Position numbers and translations under genes: made by a program | Shown: one piece after another, positions 10,570 to 22,090 of the stretch | Numbering within the stretch: position 1 is the stretch's first letter | Layout: the number at the start of each line of letters is the position of its first letter | Source: Mycoplasmataceae bacterium | GTDB lineage: Bacteria; Bacillota_I; Bacilli_A; Mycoplasmatales; Mycoplasmoidaceae | DNA: 64,000 nucleotides | Assembly (NCBI GenBank): GCA_031281465.1 | Contig: JAITFH010000060.1 | Span: 22,034-86,033, forward strand | Reading direction: 5' to 3' | Notes under the pieces: generated by a model | What the model was told of the DNA's origin: nothing | Databases searched by the model: none | What the model saw: only the letters and a program-made list of their open reading frames with translations

Positions 10570-12813
10570 TTATATCTTTGGTTTAGAGTATATTTTATTT
10601 GGCAAAACTTTGATAAGTTTAAAATCTATTTTTCTGGTTTTTAAATTCACATCCACTACTTCAATTAATACGTGCATACCGATATAGAAACGAGTTCCAG
10701 TTCTACCAACGAGTTCGTTAGTATTAGGATTATAAGTATAAAAATCATTACCTAAATTTTTTATACCAATCGTTCCACAAATAGTATTATCTAATTGTGC
10801 AGATATAAATGAACTACTAATGTTAACAATCGAAGCTTCATATTGCTGACCAATTCTTTTTCTCATATATTCAGCAAACTTTAAAGCATTTACTTCTCTT
10901 TCACATTTTTGAGCAACCATTTCGTTTTTAGAAGATAATACACAATCTTCTTCTAGTTCATTAGTAAATTTAGTTCTTGTCGTAGGAGCAGTAGTATCTT
11001 TTAAAAAATCATACATTCAAAATATTCTGTGAACCATTAAGTCTGGATATCTTCTAATTGGACTAGTGAAATGAGTATAGTTTAAAGAAGCTAATCCGAA
11101 GTGTCCGATATTCTTTACATCATATTTTGCTTTAGACATCGAAGTTAATAATAAAAAGTTAATCAAATCAGTATTAGGATTATTTTTGTTAAACTCTAAT
11201 CATTCACTAATATCGTGGGGTTTAATATCATCGATATCAGTAGTAATTTTAAATCCTAGTTTTTTAGCTTCGATAGCAAAAGTAGCTAATCTTTTTTCAT
11301 CTGGTTTTTCGTGGATACGATAAACAAAAGGGAAGTTATGTTTTTTAGCATAAACTGTTACTGCTTCATTAGCAGCCACCATAAAGTCTTCAATCATCTC
11401 TTGTGCTCTTCCATGAACTTCTCTTGTAATATCAACTGGTTCACCATGTTCATCAACCACGATATTAGCCTTTGGCACATCAAAAGCAATATATCCTCGA
11501 GCATCTTTCATTTTCTTTAAGATGTCTGAAAGTTCTAATCCAACATCAATTGATTGGACAACTGCTTTTTCTTCTTTTTCAAACACTTGATGGTTAGCAA
11601 AATAATCATTTACTTCGTCATAAGAAAAACGACGGTGAGAATTAATAATTGTTGGATACACTTTAATATCTTCTGTTTCCCCTGTTTTATTAATTACCAT
11701 ATCACATGTAAGTGCAAATCTTGGTTGATGTTCAACAATCGAACATAAATCATCACTTAAATTGTGAGGAAGCATAGGAATTACTCGATCAACTAAATAA
11801 ATAGAACATCCTCTTCTCAAAGCTTCTTTATCTAAAATATCATCATATTTAACATAATGACTAACGTCAGCTATTGATACTGATAAGAAGTATTTTTCTC
11901 CTCTTTTTTCGCAATAAAAAGCATCGTCAAAATCTTTGGATGTAGCAGGATCAATAGTGATGATTGGTTTATCTGATAAATCAGTTCTTACTCTAGCTTG
12001 TTCTTCATCGATATCTAATTTAATGGTTTTAGCATAATTTAAAACCTCGTCTGAGAAATCTGGATTAACACCATTATCATAAACGATAGACATAATGTCA
12101 ACTCCTACATCGGTTTTATGTCCAAGAATTTTAGTTACTTCACCATAAGCGATACCGTTAGCTTTATAGTCGGTAACATGGATTAAAATTTTTGACCCAT
12201 TAACTAAACCATTAATGTTGTTTAACATAATTTTTAAAGTGTTTTTTTGATCATCTAAAATAACTTGATATTTTCCTAGTTTATCAAGAGCAAATTCTCC
12301 AACATAGTAATCTTTAGAATGTTCAATTACTTCCATTACTTTAGCATCAATTAAATCTCCGGGAGTGTCAAAATTAGTTTTAACGGCTTCCACAATATCT
12401 CCATCTTGTGCACCGTTAACATTAGTTTTTTGTACATAAAATGTTGCTTTTTGTTCACCAATTAAAGTAATAAAACCATTTCCAGCAGCATTAAGATGGA
12501 TTGTTCCTTTTACTCTAGGAGCATTTTCATCCCCTTTATAACTTTGTTGGTGGGGACGGAAATTATTATTTTGGTGGTGGTGTAAATTAGTTTTTTTAAT
12601 TAAAAAATCATTAGTGTTTGTTCTTTCTATTATTCCTTGAGCAGCAGCTGCATCAACACCACTCTGGAATTCTTGTTCAGAAAGTCTTCCTAATTGTTCG
12701 CCAAACTTTTTTACCAACAAACCAAAAAGTAAATGAGAAGAGATTTTATCGTTTCTGGTATCGGATACGATTATTTTAATATATTTGGCAATGGCAGAAG
12801 TTTTGTTTACCAT
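10570..12813 (-). CDS. rnr: Ribonuclease R
   Basis: 747 residues. 3'-5' exoribonuclease for structured RNA. From the N-terminus: a winged-helix region (1-75), cold-shock domains (about 95-260), the RNB catalytic domain with [12 protein letters not shown] holding the metal-binding aspartates (about 285-300), and a C-terminal S1 domain (about 655-735). The His/Asn-rich stretch near residue 80 looks like a linker. secG-rnr adjacency is conserved in Firmicutes; here rnr overlaps secG by 7 bp. Confidence 0.96.
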
Positions 12814-13040
12814 TTTAGATAAAAAGCTAAAATAATCAAAGTAATAGAAGCTAAGAAAAGCAGGAATAAAATTATTTGTAGAACTTTAACCATACCACGA
12901 TCTTTAGTTTTTTTAAACAATTCCAAATCTTGTCCACTCATTGCGGTTAAACCTGTTGTTGACCCCGAACCAGAAAGAAACAAGCCTACAACAATTATCA
13001 ACGCTGCAATCACAATCATCGCTATAACTACTGGTGTCAT
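12807..13040 (-). CDS. secG: Preprotein translocase subunit SecG
   Basis: 77 residues, two hydrophobic segments (about 3-24 and 52-75) flanking a Gly/Ser-rich loop and FKKTKDRGMVK. This is the SecG layout: a small accessory subunit of the SecYEG channel. It is first in the operon secG-rnr-lspA/tsaB. A TATAAT lies at about 13053 on the minus strand. Confidence 0.88.
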   Translation of the reverse strand: MTPVVIAMIVIAALIIVVGLFLSGSGSTTGLTAMSGQDLELFKKTKDRGMVKVLQIILFLLFLASITLIILAFYLKW

Positions 13041-13135
13041 ATTTAATAATTACATTATAACCTATGTTTTATCTAGTGCTATTTTGCTGAAACATGATTT
13101 TTGTTTTTTAATTTTATAATATTTTTAACCTACAT

Positions 13136-13750
13136 ATGTCTTATAAAAATATTGAATGTGATAAAATTTTGTTAATTTCCGATACTCACGGAGATAACGA
13201 AACTTATAAAAAAATAATTAAAAAAAATAAACCTGATGTTGTTTTACATGCCGGAGATTTTTATGACTCAAAAAGTAGAGATAGTTTCGATTTAGATTCT
13301 TTTAAAAAGGTAGTAAACTTTTACATCGAAGGAAATCACGGAATAAAAGAAAAGAACATCGAATACATCAAAAAAGTGACTGATAAAAAAGAAGGCAAAA
13401 CCAGAAGGTTATTTATGTATAAAAAATTAATCAAAGATTATGAAATTGTTAAACTAAATGGTGAAAACTTTTTACTAATTCATGTATTCGATGATGAAAA
13501 ATATAACTTTTTTTGTGATGACGAATGATTTATGTATCGTTTAAAATTAAACCGTTTAATTCGAAAAAATAAAATTTCCTATGTAGTTTTTGGTCATAGT
13601 CATAAAGTAGAAATGGTTCAATACGACAAATTTTTAGCAATCAATCCAGGAAGTTTAACTGCCCCAGAAAACGAAGGTCAAGGCACTTATGCTATCGGAC
13701 TATGAGATAAAAAAGAGAAGAAATTTAATTTTAAAATCAAAACCGTATAA
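13136..13750 (+). CDS. YfcE/MJ0936-type metallophosphoesterase
   Basis: 204 residues. All calcineurin-like phosphoesterase motifs are present in order: LISDTHGD, LHAGDFYD, EGNHG and FGHSHK, which bind two metal ions. The family hydrolyses phosphodiesters; the substrate is not deducible. TGA encodes Trp at 13526 and 13703. It overlaps the S4 gene by one base (TAATG). Confidence 0.9.
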
Positions 13751-13959
13751 TGACACCAATTAAAATTCACACAGATTACATAACTCTTGGTCAATTCCTT
13801 AAATTAGCCAACTTAATCGATAACGGCGGTGCTGCTAAATATTTTCTAGCAAGCACCGTAGTTATTGTTAACAACGAAAACGAAAGTCGTCGTGGAAGAA
13901 AATTGTATCCTGATACCATTGTTGCAGTTAAAGGCAAAGAATATCAAATAGTTAAATAG
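13750..13959 (+). CDS. yaaA: S4-domain RNA-binding protein, YaaA/RlbA type
   Basis: 69 residues, essentially one S4 fold: ITLGQFLKLANLIDNGGAAK, then VVIVNNENESRRGRKLYPDT. YaaA-type proteins usually sit between dnaN and recF; here the gene is coupled to a phosphoesterase instead. It probably binds structured RNA; exact role unknown. Confidence 0.8.
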   Translation: MTPIKIHTDYITLGQFLKLANLIDNGGAAKYFLASTVVIVNNENESRRGRKLYPDTIVAVKGKEYQIVK

Positions 13960-13965
13960 ACTATT

Positions 13966-16900
13966 TTATTTTTTACTACGTTTAAGAGCAAATCCAGCAA
14001 CAATGATAGAACCAATTGATACTGCTCCTAAAACACCAACTAATATGTAAGCAACATTAATTTTAGCGCTATTGTCAACTATCTCTTCTTGATAATCTTC
14101 ATCATCCGTAGGATCGTCAAATTTATCTACATCTTTCTTAATTTCTCAAACAGATGAATCTAATCCTTTAAGTTGTTCTAATGTTACAGTTGATTCTTTT
14201 GTAATATGTACATACCTTTTAGTTTCGGCTTCACTACTAGCAGGATCGTTTCCTGAATTGACATTAGTTGTTATTCCATCTAAAGTTGAAACAGGACTGC
14301 TAGCAGCAGAAAACATTCCACCAAATGCTCCATCATCTATTTGGATTTGTGATGGATGGATTTTGTCTCAGTTTAATACAATGGATGTAATATTTTCCAA
14401 TCCATTAAAAGCATTGGTTTCAATTTTTCTAACGTTTTCATACATCTGGAGTTTACCGGTTAATCCATCACATTCAAAGAAAGCATCTGTACCGATTGTT
14501 CTAGTTAATCTAGGAATTATTAAATCTCCAGTTAAACCAGAACAAAAAGCGAAAGCTCTCGGACCAATAGATGTAACTTCTGATGGGATATTAATTTCTC
14601 CATACAAACTACCACAGTTGTAGAATGCTTGATTTTGAATAGAAGTGATAGTTCATGGCAAAATTAATTCCTGAGTCAAATCTGAACATCCGTTGAATAC
14701 ATTAGCACTTATAGTAGTAAGTTTAGTATTTTCTAAAATTACTTTTGAAAGTTTAGCGTCTCCTGAGAAAACAGCTTCTCCTAATTGTGAAAGTTGGTGT
14801 AAATCTATTGTTCCAGTAATGTTAGGACAATTACCAAATGCTCCACTACCTATATAGTCAATGTTATTAGACATAGTTATAGTGTTAGCGATAGTATCGC
14901 TAACTAATGGAGAAGTTACAGGGATAGAACTCGTTGTTCCTATTTTTGTACAATTTCTAAAAGCAGATAAACCAATATGTTTTAGGGTATTAGGAAAAGT
15001 AATGTTTCCTTCTAAATTTGCACAATTAACAAATGCATCATCTTCTATTGTTTCAAGAACAGCATCGGTTGAAAATTTTAATCCTGTGATTCCACTTCCG
15101 GTAAAAGCAGAGTTTCCAATAGATTTCAGATATTTACCAAACTTAATAGTTTTGTTAATGCCTGTACAATTTTGAAACAATCCTGGTTCAATTCTAACTA
15201 TTTTGTAATCGGTTGCAGAACCGCCTGAGATAGTTAAATTAACTGTATCAGGAAAAGTTACTTCAGTATCTCCAGATGATGTGAAAGAGTAGCTGGTTGT
15301 CGAACTCGATCTCGTAACTCCAACTGTATTAAGACTTAGAATAGTAAATTTGACAGTAGGACTAGAAGTATTATCAAGAACACTTCAAAAAGTATTTGCA
15401 GCAACATCCGCACTTTCTGCTTCATGTTCTTTTATTTCTCAATATGTACTATCTAACATCAATTCTTCTGGAGTTTTAATATTAGAAACGCAATTAGTAA
15501 CTATTACACGTTCAACAGAACTAACTAACGAAGCTGCTCAACCAGTAAACGGATTACCTTCTCTGTCTCCCTCAACTGTAATTCCATAAATTGATTTGTT
15601 ATTTAAAGAAGTTCAACCGTTAATATAAAGTTTCTCTACCGCACTCATATTACCAAAAGCTTTCGTACCAATTTCATTAATACTATTTTCTAAAACTACA
15701 CTGGTAAATTTATCACAATTAAAAAATGCACCATCTAAGACTTTCTTAACGGAAGATGGAATTTTTAATTCTCCGGTAAATTTATCATTTTCAAATGCAT
15801 AATTTCATATTCCGTTGTCATCAGAACCGGTACCTAAAGTTGAGGGAAGCGTAAGTGTTCCATCAGTAAACCCGCAATCTTCAAATGCATAACTTCCGAT
15901 TTTAGTTACTCCTTCAGGAATAACTAAACTTCCAGTAAAAACCACACCACTAAAAGCATTTCTACCAAACTCTTGAATATTAAAAGGTCTTGTTGGTGCT
16001 GCTTCACCCACAGCACTATCGTTTACAAAAGTTAACGTTCTAGTAGAAGGAGTTGCTGTATCGGTTTGGCATCCTTTAAAACAATCTTCTCCAATTCTTA
16101 TAACATCATATTTTACATTGTTATAAGTAATTGTATCGTGAACTGCTAAATTATCAAATGTGGTACCTGGTTTTGCTAAAATTCTAACTTTATTATCGTT
16201 CTCGTTATAAAGTACTAATTCACCAGATTTTAGTCCTCAGTCTTTTATTGATTCGTCGTCATAAGGAATGGTAAGTTGAACTCAAGGAACGACAGTGTTG
16301 TAGGTGTTGCTGCCAGCTTCGCTAAATGATTGACCTTCGCTTGGAATTTTATATCCATTGTTGTTTGCACCCGTATTATGCACAGTTCTCAAATAATTAA
16401 AAAATCCAAGTCCAACATTTCTAAATCCTTCGGATAATACTTCAAAACGAACTTCGCACATTTTATTAGCTATAGTACTATATCTATTAGATAAAAGGTC
16501 ACCGAACATACCATCAAAATATGATTTGTTTGGATAGTAATTAGGGTTGTTTCCGTTTGCATTAGACTTTGTAAAAGTGTATTCTGGATAATCTTCAGGA
16601 CTACCCGCTAAGTTTCACCTAATATATAAAGGGTTATTTTCAGAGGCATTATAAAATGTAGATTCAAAAATTTTACTTTCGTAACGATTATGAAATGGCT
16701 CGTTGATAGCTGGAGTTCCAAGATTAAATCTTTGAATAGCAAATATTCTAGAGGCTCCTTTTCCTGTAGTTTTATCATAATCAAACATTCCAGCGAATCC
16801 TTGTTCTTCCACATATGCAACTTTGTTAAGATTAAATTCGTTCGTTAATTTAAAATTTTTAAAATATGTGTTTTCAAAAGCATGACCCCCAATTCACCTT

Positions 16901-17559
16901 AAAGAGTCACCTAAATAAAAATCTTGATTATAATCAGTAAAATCAAACAAGGAATATTGAAAAAAATATGCTCCAATTTTTATAACCTTGCATTCGTCAG
17001 AAAAATTTATTTTAAATTCTGGAAGATGTTTTTTTTCGAAGAAGAGACTTGAATCACTACCAGGAAACATACCTTTTGTTCATTGGTTGTTTGGATCCGC
17101 TCCTAAAGCAACAACGGTATAAGTTGTACTTTTTCATGTTACTGTGCCATCTGCTCCGCCTATATTAAAAACATTATTGGCAAAAGGAAAAAAGTGATCT
17201 GTATTCTTGAAATCTGATTCTTCATAACGTACTTTTAATCACACTGGATTCGTTGGCTTGTTATAACCTTCAGGTCAATTCGACCATTGATTTGGTGCTG
17301 TTCCACCATTGTCATCTATCTTATAAAGAGATATTTTTCATTTACCGTCGTTAAGAAAACCTCACGATGCTAGGGAATCATCAATTGGGATATTTTCAGC
17401 TTTATTTCCGCTACCGTCCTCTACAAGAGTTGTGGTAGAAAGATAATCTTTGTCGTGGGTATAAGGAAAACCTGATGTATCTGTCTCGGAGTTTAGTGTA
17501 GTTTTATAAGATTTTTTCTCTTGGGGGGGGGTTGCCTTTTGAAATAAGATTTGTCCCAA
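13966..17559 (-). CDS. BspA-type leucine-rich-repeat surface protein, out of frame with its signal peptide
   Basis: About 1197 residues with many TGA Trp codons. The C-terminal two thirds are BspA/LRR_5 repeats of about 23 residues, such as IGPRAFAFCSGLTGDLIIP and IGSYAFEDCGFTDGTLTLP. The C-terminus is a membrane anchor (NVAYILVGVLGAVSIGSII) followed by ALKRSKK, so the repeats face outside. In this sequence the frame opens at an internal ATG (17559) without export signal. The real start is probably the signal peptide at 17620, joined if the C9 tract (17523-17531) had 8 or 11 C. The ON-state protein would be 1217 residues. BspA repeats often mediate host binding; function here is inferred. Confidence 0.85.
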
Positions 17560-17620
17560 GAACGACAGAGAATATGGTAATTGGGAATAAAATTGTGCTA
17601 ATTATTTTTTTAAATAACAT
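17504..17620 (-). CDS. Signal-peptide ORF of the LRR protein, truncated by the C tract
   Basis: 38 codons: MLFKKIISTILFPITIFSVV, then LGTNLISKGNPPPREKIL and a stop. Lysines followed by a long hydrophobic core make a good signal peptide. An extended -10 (TGCTATAAT) lies nine bases upstream. After the C9 tract this frame ends at once, whereas frame -1 continues into the LRR body. This is the expected OFF product. Confidence 0.7.
   Translation of the reverse strand: MLFKKIISTILFPITIFSVVLGTNLISKGNPPPREKIL
17523..17531 (-). repeat. C9 homopolymer, likely phase-variation switch
   Basis: Nine consecutive C on the coding (minus) strand, inside codons just after the signal peptide. Frame continuity with the LRR body requires a count of 2 modulo 3 (8 or 11). 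Runs of C this long are rare in so AT-rich a sequence. Confidence 0.8.
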
Positions 17621-17699
17621 ATAAAAATAATTATAGCACTCATATTTATATATAGGGGAAAAATTAAAAAAATTCTTTAGCAGTTTTTGATAATTAAAT

Positions 17700-17954
17700 C
17701 TATTTTTGCTCAGCTTTAAACTTAATCAACGCTTTAGCTATTTGATCTGGACAAGAAGTAGGTTTTGTTCCACATTTAACTCCACTAAGTTTTTTAATTG
17801 CTTCATCAACATCTATTTCTTTTAGTAATTCACTAATACCCAAAAGGTTACCAGGACATCCACCGATTGAAACAAAATTTAAAATTTTATTACCTTCGAT
17901 TTCAAAATTAAATTCTCTCGCACAAACCCCTTGAGGCTTATAAACAAACTTCAT
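17700..17954 (-). CDS. TSCPD-domain protein (TIGR03905 type)
   Basis: 84 residues: MKFVYKPQGVCAREFNFEIE, then SIGGCPGNLLGI and CGTKPTSCPDQIAKAL. Four spaced cysteines and the TSCPDQ motif define the family, related to the C-terminal domain of some ribonucleotide reductases. Probably metal-binding; role unknown. It is last in the ecf-truA operon, 12 bp after truA. Confidence 0.85.
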   Translation of the reverse strand: MKFVYKPQGVCAREFNFEIEGNKILNFVSIGGCPGNLLGISELLKEIDVDEAIKKLSGVKCGTKPTSCPDQIAKALIKFKAEQK

Positions 17955-17966
17955 TTTTTAATTATA

Positions 17967-18689
17967 TCAAACCTTATTTAAATACAATCCACACCCTTTA
18001 ACCTTAGTAATAGCCGAACCTTTGAACGGATTATTTAACAATTTTTCTATATCTGCTAGTTCTTTTTTTTCTTCATTAATATCTAATAATGTCCCAACTA
18101 TCATTCTTACCATTCCTCTTAAAAAACCATCACCTACCACTTTTATTTTAATAATGTTTTCATCTTTAGAAATAATAATCGATTTGATTGTTCTAACAGT
18201 TTCTTCTTTATCGGAAATACTAAAAGATTTAAAATCATGTTTACCTACAAGTAGTTTAGCTGCTTTTCGGATTAATGGTAAATTTATTTTTTTCTTATAG
18301 TGTAAATAATGATTATTAAAAAAAACATTTTTTTCACCAGTATATATTAAATAAACATATTCTTTTTTTATACAAGAAAATCTAGCATGAAATTTTGAAT
18401 TTACTTCTTTAATTGATTTTATATAAATATCTTCTGGTAAAATTTTATTTAGAGAACTTTTAATTTTTCCAGTAATGAGTTTTTGTGTGGTTTCGAAATT
18501 ACACACTTGGTTATTTGCATGAACATAAGCATCTGTTCTCCCAGCAGCATTTACTCTCGTTGGTTTATTTAAAACTATCGATAGTTTTTCTTCAACCACT
18601 TGTTGAATAGTTATACTATTAGGCTGTTTTGCTCAACCATGATATTTTGTCCCATCATAACTTAGTGTTACTTTATAATTATGTTCCAT
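17967..18689 (-). CDS. truA: tRNA pseudouridine(38-40) synthase
   Basis: 240 residues. Start MEHNYKVTLSYDGTKYHGWA, catalytic Asp in NAAGRTDAYVHA, and GFLRGMVRMIVGTLL near the C-terminus are all TruA hallmarks. It converts U38-40 in tRNA anticodon arms to pseudouridine. The start overlaps ecfT by 11 bp, the classical ecfA-ecfT-truA arrangement of Firmicutes. Confidence 0.95.
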
Positions 18690-19842
18690 ACATTAAAGAT
18701 AAGTCTGAATAAGCGAAGAACGATAAGAATAAATGTAATGCTACGAAAGAAATAACTACTCCAATAAAGAAAGATATTATTGAAAGAACCAAAATATCTC
18801 TTAGTTTTACACTATATTTACGATATAGCGTTTTAGCATATCTTGGATTGTAATTCTTAACAATCATCGCATTAGCTAAATCATTTGACTTAATGAATGC
18901 GATAGTAAACATTGGCACAATCAAAGAGATTAAAACTTTCGCTTTATCCTTTAGCTTTCCGTTTTTAAAATCAGCTCCTCTCGATGCTTGGGCATTCAAA
19001 ATCTTTTGTGATTCTTGAACAAGAGAAGGAGCGAACCTAATAGCTAAAGATATTGTCATTCCTCATTCATTTACTGGAGCTCTAAAAATAGAAAGTGGGT
19101 AGAATAAAATAGTAAAAGCATAAGCTAGTTGCACATCACTAGTTGTTTGCATTAGAATTGAAACTGCCATTACCACTATAAAAATTTTACAAGTTACGTT
19201 GAGTGAGAAAAATAAAATCTTTCAAGAAAAAGCTCACCACTCAACAGTATAAGCAACAAAAATGTAATTCTTATCAAAGTATGGAACCAACGATACTTGG
19301 ATGTTAGAAAAGTCATAGTAAGTAGCAGCAGTATCCATCGCGCTTTGATAACTATCTTGATTTTGTATTACTGCAAAACTTACACCATTCATCTCACAAA
19401 AAGTGAAATCATCTGTTGGTGGTTCAATAAGTGGCGAAACATAGTTCTGTCCATATCCACCAATTACAAAAACGCCAGTGTGAGAATCTTGAAAGTTTCC
19501 TAGCTTAAATTGACTAGCATTAAGAAAAGCAAACTTTGTTCTGTCTAAATCGAATATTGAAATAGTAGGAGCTTTGATTGTTAGTCAGTTTATTAAACCA
19601 ACAAAAACTAACATCACAAAAGCTGAGAAAAAAATGAAACCAAAAGTTTTTTTAGGGAGTTTAGACACGAGCGCCAAACCAATAATTAGGATGATTAAGA
19701 TTAAGTTTAAAAACAATGAATTGCTAACGAATGTAATAACGATAAACAAGATAATCATTAATAGTTTAACAACAGGATGTAATGAAGTTACGATATCAAC
19801 TTTCTCGTTAATGTAATTTTTTTGGATTTTATTTTTCTTCAT
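18679..19842 (-). CDS. ecfT: ECF transporter T component with large insertion
   Basis: 387 residues, against about 265 for a typical EcfT. N-terminal LHPVVKLLMIILFIVITF and the coupling motif QASRGADF are intact. Between the second and third membrane segments (about residues 87-205) there is an extra soluble stretch containing FVIGGYGQNYVSPLIEPPTD and TAATYYDFSNIQVSL. EcfT couples the two ATPases to substrate-binding S components for vitamin or metal uptake. Overlaps: ecfA2 by 14 bp and truA by 11 bp. Confidence 0.92.
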
Positions 19843-20758
19843 AATTAATCTCCTTAATGTAAGTAACTAATTCTTTTACTGTTCTAGGTTTTAAATCATA
19901 AAGTTTGTTATATTTTTTATCTTTTTTCATCAACTCAAAAATAATTTTAATAATTTTGGGTGTTGAAAGTTGAGTATTTTTAGTTAATTCAGTATCTAAG
20001 AAAATATCATAAACATCTCCTTCTTTAGCAATCTTTTTTTCGTTAATTACTAATAGTTTATCAGCAACTTCTAGTGCATGATCCAGTACATGGGTAACAA
20101 CAATAATTGTTTTTCCCATCTCTTTAAGTTTGGTAATAATTCCTAAAATTTCTTTTTCCCCGTTTGGATCAAGTCCTGCAGATGGTTCATCGAAAACTAA
20201 AATATCAGGATCAGAAGCTAATACACCAGCAATAGCTACACGTCTTTTTTGTCCTCCACTTAAACCAAAAGGATTTCTTTTTAAAAAAACTTCATCCATT
20301 CCAACAAGTTTTAATTTCTCAGCAGCTAGTTCTTTTGCTCTAGCTTTTTTTATTCCAAAATTTAACGGACCAAACATAATATCTTTTTCAATAGTTGATT
20401 TAAAAAGTTGGTATTCAGCAAACTGAAATACCATACCGATTTGTTTCCTAACTTTTTTTACATTTTTAATTTTTCCTTTTTTAACAATCATTTTTTCATT
20501 GTTGATAAATATCTCGCCTTTTTCCGGTATCATCAAGCCATTAAAATGAGTGATTAATAAAGTTTTACCACATCCAGCTGGTCCACAAATATAGTATATT
20601 TTTCCTTTTTCAAACTTATAAGAAAGATTTTCAATAATCGTATATTGAACAGGAGTGTTTTTATTCAAAACAATCGTGATATCTTTGATTTCAAAAGCTA
20701 TATTGTTTTCGTTAGGAGTAGGGCTTGTTTCTTGACTGATTATTTTTTTTGACTGCAT
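19829..20758 (-). CDS. ecfA2: ECF transporter ATPase A2
   Basis: 309 residues. Walker A GPAGCGKTLLI, Q-loop MVFQFAEYQLF, signature LSGGQKRRVAIAG, Walker B ILVFDEPSAGLDP, switch His in VVTHVLDHAL. The N-terminal 25 residues (MQSKKIISQETSPTP) are an extension. It pairs with EcfA1 to drive EcfT. Confidence 0.95.
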   Translation of the reverse strand: MQSKKIISQETSPTPNENNIAFEIKDITIVLNKNTPVQYTIIENLSYKFEKGKIYYICGPAGCGKTLLITHFNGLMIPEKGEIFINNEKMIVKKGKIKNVKKVRKQIGMVFQFAEYQLFKSTIEKDIMFGPLNFGIKKARAKELAAEKLKLVGMDEVFLKRNPFGLSGGQKRRVAIAGVLASDPDILVFDEPSAGLDPNGEKEILGIITKLKEMGKTIIVVTHVLDHALEVADKLLVINEKKIAKEGDVYDIFLDTELTKNTQLSTPKIIKIIFELMKKDKKYNKLYDLKPRTVKELVTYIKEINYEEK

Positions 20759-21582
20759 AAATTATTTACTACATCGTTTAATTTTAAAGAAAGTGGAAAT
20801 TCGTGTCCAGTTACTTCTGCCATTTCCAAACAAACTTGTAAACTAAAAGGAACATCTAGTTTAATACTTTGTAGAAATTTTCTATCTTCAAAAATTTCTT
20901 TTGGACTTCCTGATTTAAGAAGTTTTCCTCCATTCATAATTAGTACTCTATCACATTCAGTAACTTCTTCCATATCATGGGTTACAGAAATAATAGTTTT
21001 GCCATATTGGTTTTTTAGAAACAACATTAATTTTTTTAAATCTTGTTTAGCGTTAGGATCTAACATCGAAGTTGATTCATCGAAGATAATAATTTTTGGA
21101 TTACAAGCAATAATTCCAGCAATGGCAACACGTTGTTTTTGTCCTCCAGATAATTCGTTAGGTGATTTATTTAGCAAATCACTTACTCCAGTTGATTTAG
21201 CAACTAAATTAATAATGTCATCCATTTTTTCTTGTGGCACACGGTGATTTTCTAATCCAAAAGCAATATCATCAGAAACTGTTAATCCAACGAATTGGTT
21301 GTCGGGATTTTGAAAAATTATTCCAATATTGTTTCGAATATTCTTTGTGTTGTTACTATCTATTTCGTTTCCATAAACATTCACTTTTCCACCACGAATA
21401 TTTAACAATCCAGTCATGATTTTAGAAATAGTAGATTTTCCTGAACCATTATGTCCAATAACACAAACATATTCACCCTCGTAAATATTAAAAGAAACAT
21501 CGTTAATATTTAACATAGTTGGTGTATAACCGAACATTACATTTTTAAATTCAATAACAGCTTTTTTTTCAGATTTTGCCAT
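20740..21582 (-). CDS. ecfA1: ECF transporter ATPase A1
   Basis: 280 residues. Walker A GHNGSGKSTISK, Q-loop IFQNPDNQFVG, signature LSGGQKQRVAIAG, Walker B IIIFDESTSMLDP (Ser in place of Pro), and switch His in VTHDMEE. The QNPDNQ Q-loop distinguishes A1. It is first in the operon, with TATAAT boxes at about 21590-21605 on the minus strand. Confidence 0.95.
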   Translation of the reverse strand: MAKSEKKAVIEFKNVMFGYTPTMLNINDVSFNIYEGEYVCVIGHNGSGKSTISKIMTGLLNIRGGKVNVYGNEIDSNNTKNIRNNIGIIFQNPDNQFVGLTVSDDIAFGLENHRVPQEKMDDIINLVAKSTGVSDLLNKSPNELSGGQKQRVAIAGIIACNPKIIIFDESTSMLDPNAKQDLKKLMLFLKNQYGKTIISVTHDMEEVTECDRVLIMNGGKLLKSGSPKEIFEDRKFLQSIKLDVPFSLQVCLEMAEVTGHEFPLSLKLNDVVNNLCSQKK

Positions 21583-21760
21583 TTTTATAATATTATAAAT
21601 ATTATATATTTAACGAGACAAGTCAAATTATTTCTTAATCAGTCTGATGTATTATTTTTTTGTTTTTTTCTTCTGTGGATTTGTTTTTTATCAACAACAA
21701 ATAGCGAAAAATACTTCGTAGTTTTTTGTTTCTAAATATTACATATTTTTATTATTAATA

Positions 21761-21766
21761 TATAAT
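21761..21766 (+). promoter_or_regulatory. -10 box of the tRNA Asn-Glu-Val cluster
   Basis: TATAAT 20 bases before the mature 5' end of tRNA-Asn; no clear -35 box. Confidence 0.5.
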
Positions 21767-21786
21767 AATTTTGGTGAATGCCATAC

Positions 21787-21861
21787 GGACACATAGCTCA
21801 GCGGTAGAGCAATCGGCTGTTAACCGATTGGTCACAGGTTCAAATCCTGTTGTGTCCGCCA
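21787..21861 (+). tRNA. tRNA-Asn (GTT)
   Basis: 75 nt including encoded CCA. Acceptor GGACACA/TGTGTCC, anticodon loop CTGTTAA, T-loop TTCAAAT. Confidence 0.96.
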
Positions 21862-21864
21862 TTA

Positions 21865-21941
21865 GGCCTGTTGGTGAAGTGACTTAACACATACGCCTTT
21901 CACGCGTACATTCATGGGTTTGAATCCCGTACAGGTCACCA
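21865..21941 (+). tRNA. tRNA-Glu (TTC)
   Basis: 77 nt with encoded CCA. Acceptor GGCCTGT/ACAGGTC (one G-T pair), anticodon loop CTTTCAC, T-loop TTTGAAT. Three bases after tRNA-Asn. Substrate for the GatCAB route is tRNA-Gln, not this one. Confidence 0.95.
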
Positions 21942-21944
21942 TTC

Positions 21945-22020
21945 GCAGTGTTAGCTCAGCTGGGAGAGCAATTGCCTTACAAGCAATAGGTCACAGGTTC
22001 GAACCCTGTACACTGCACCA
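21945..22020 (+). tRNA. tRNA-Val (TAC)
   Basis: 76 nt with encoded CCA. Acceptor GCAGTGT/ACACTGC, anticodon stem ATTGC/GCAAT with loop CTTACAA. Last of the cluster; a T-rich stretch at about 22034 follows, without a clear hairpin. Confidence 0.96.
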
Positions 22021-22090
22021 TTATAATCTTCGGTTTTTTTTAACAATATATACAAATATAGTTTTTACTTCCTATTGGAATACTAGAGAA

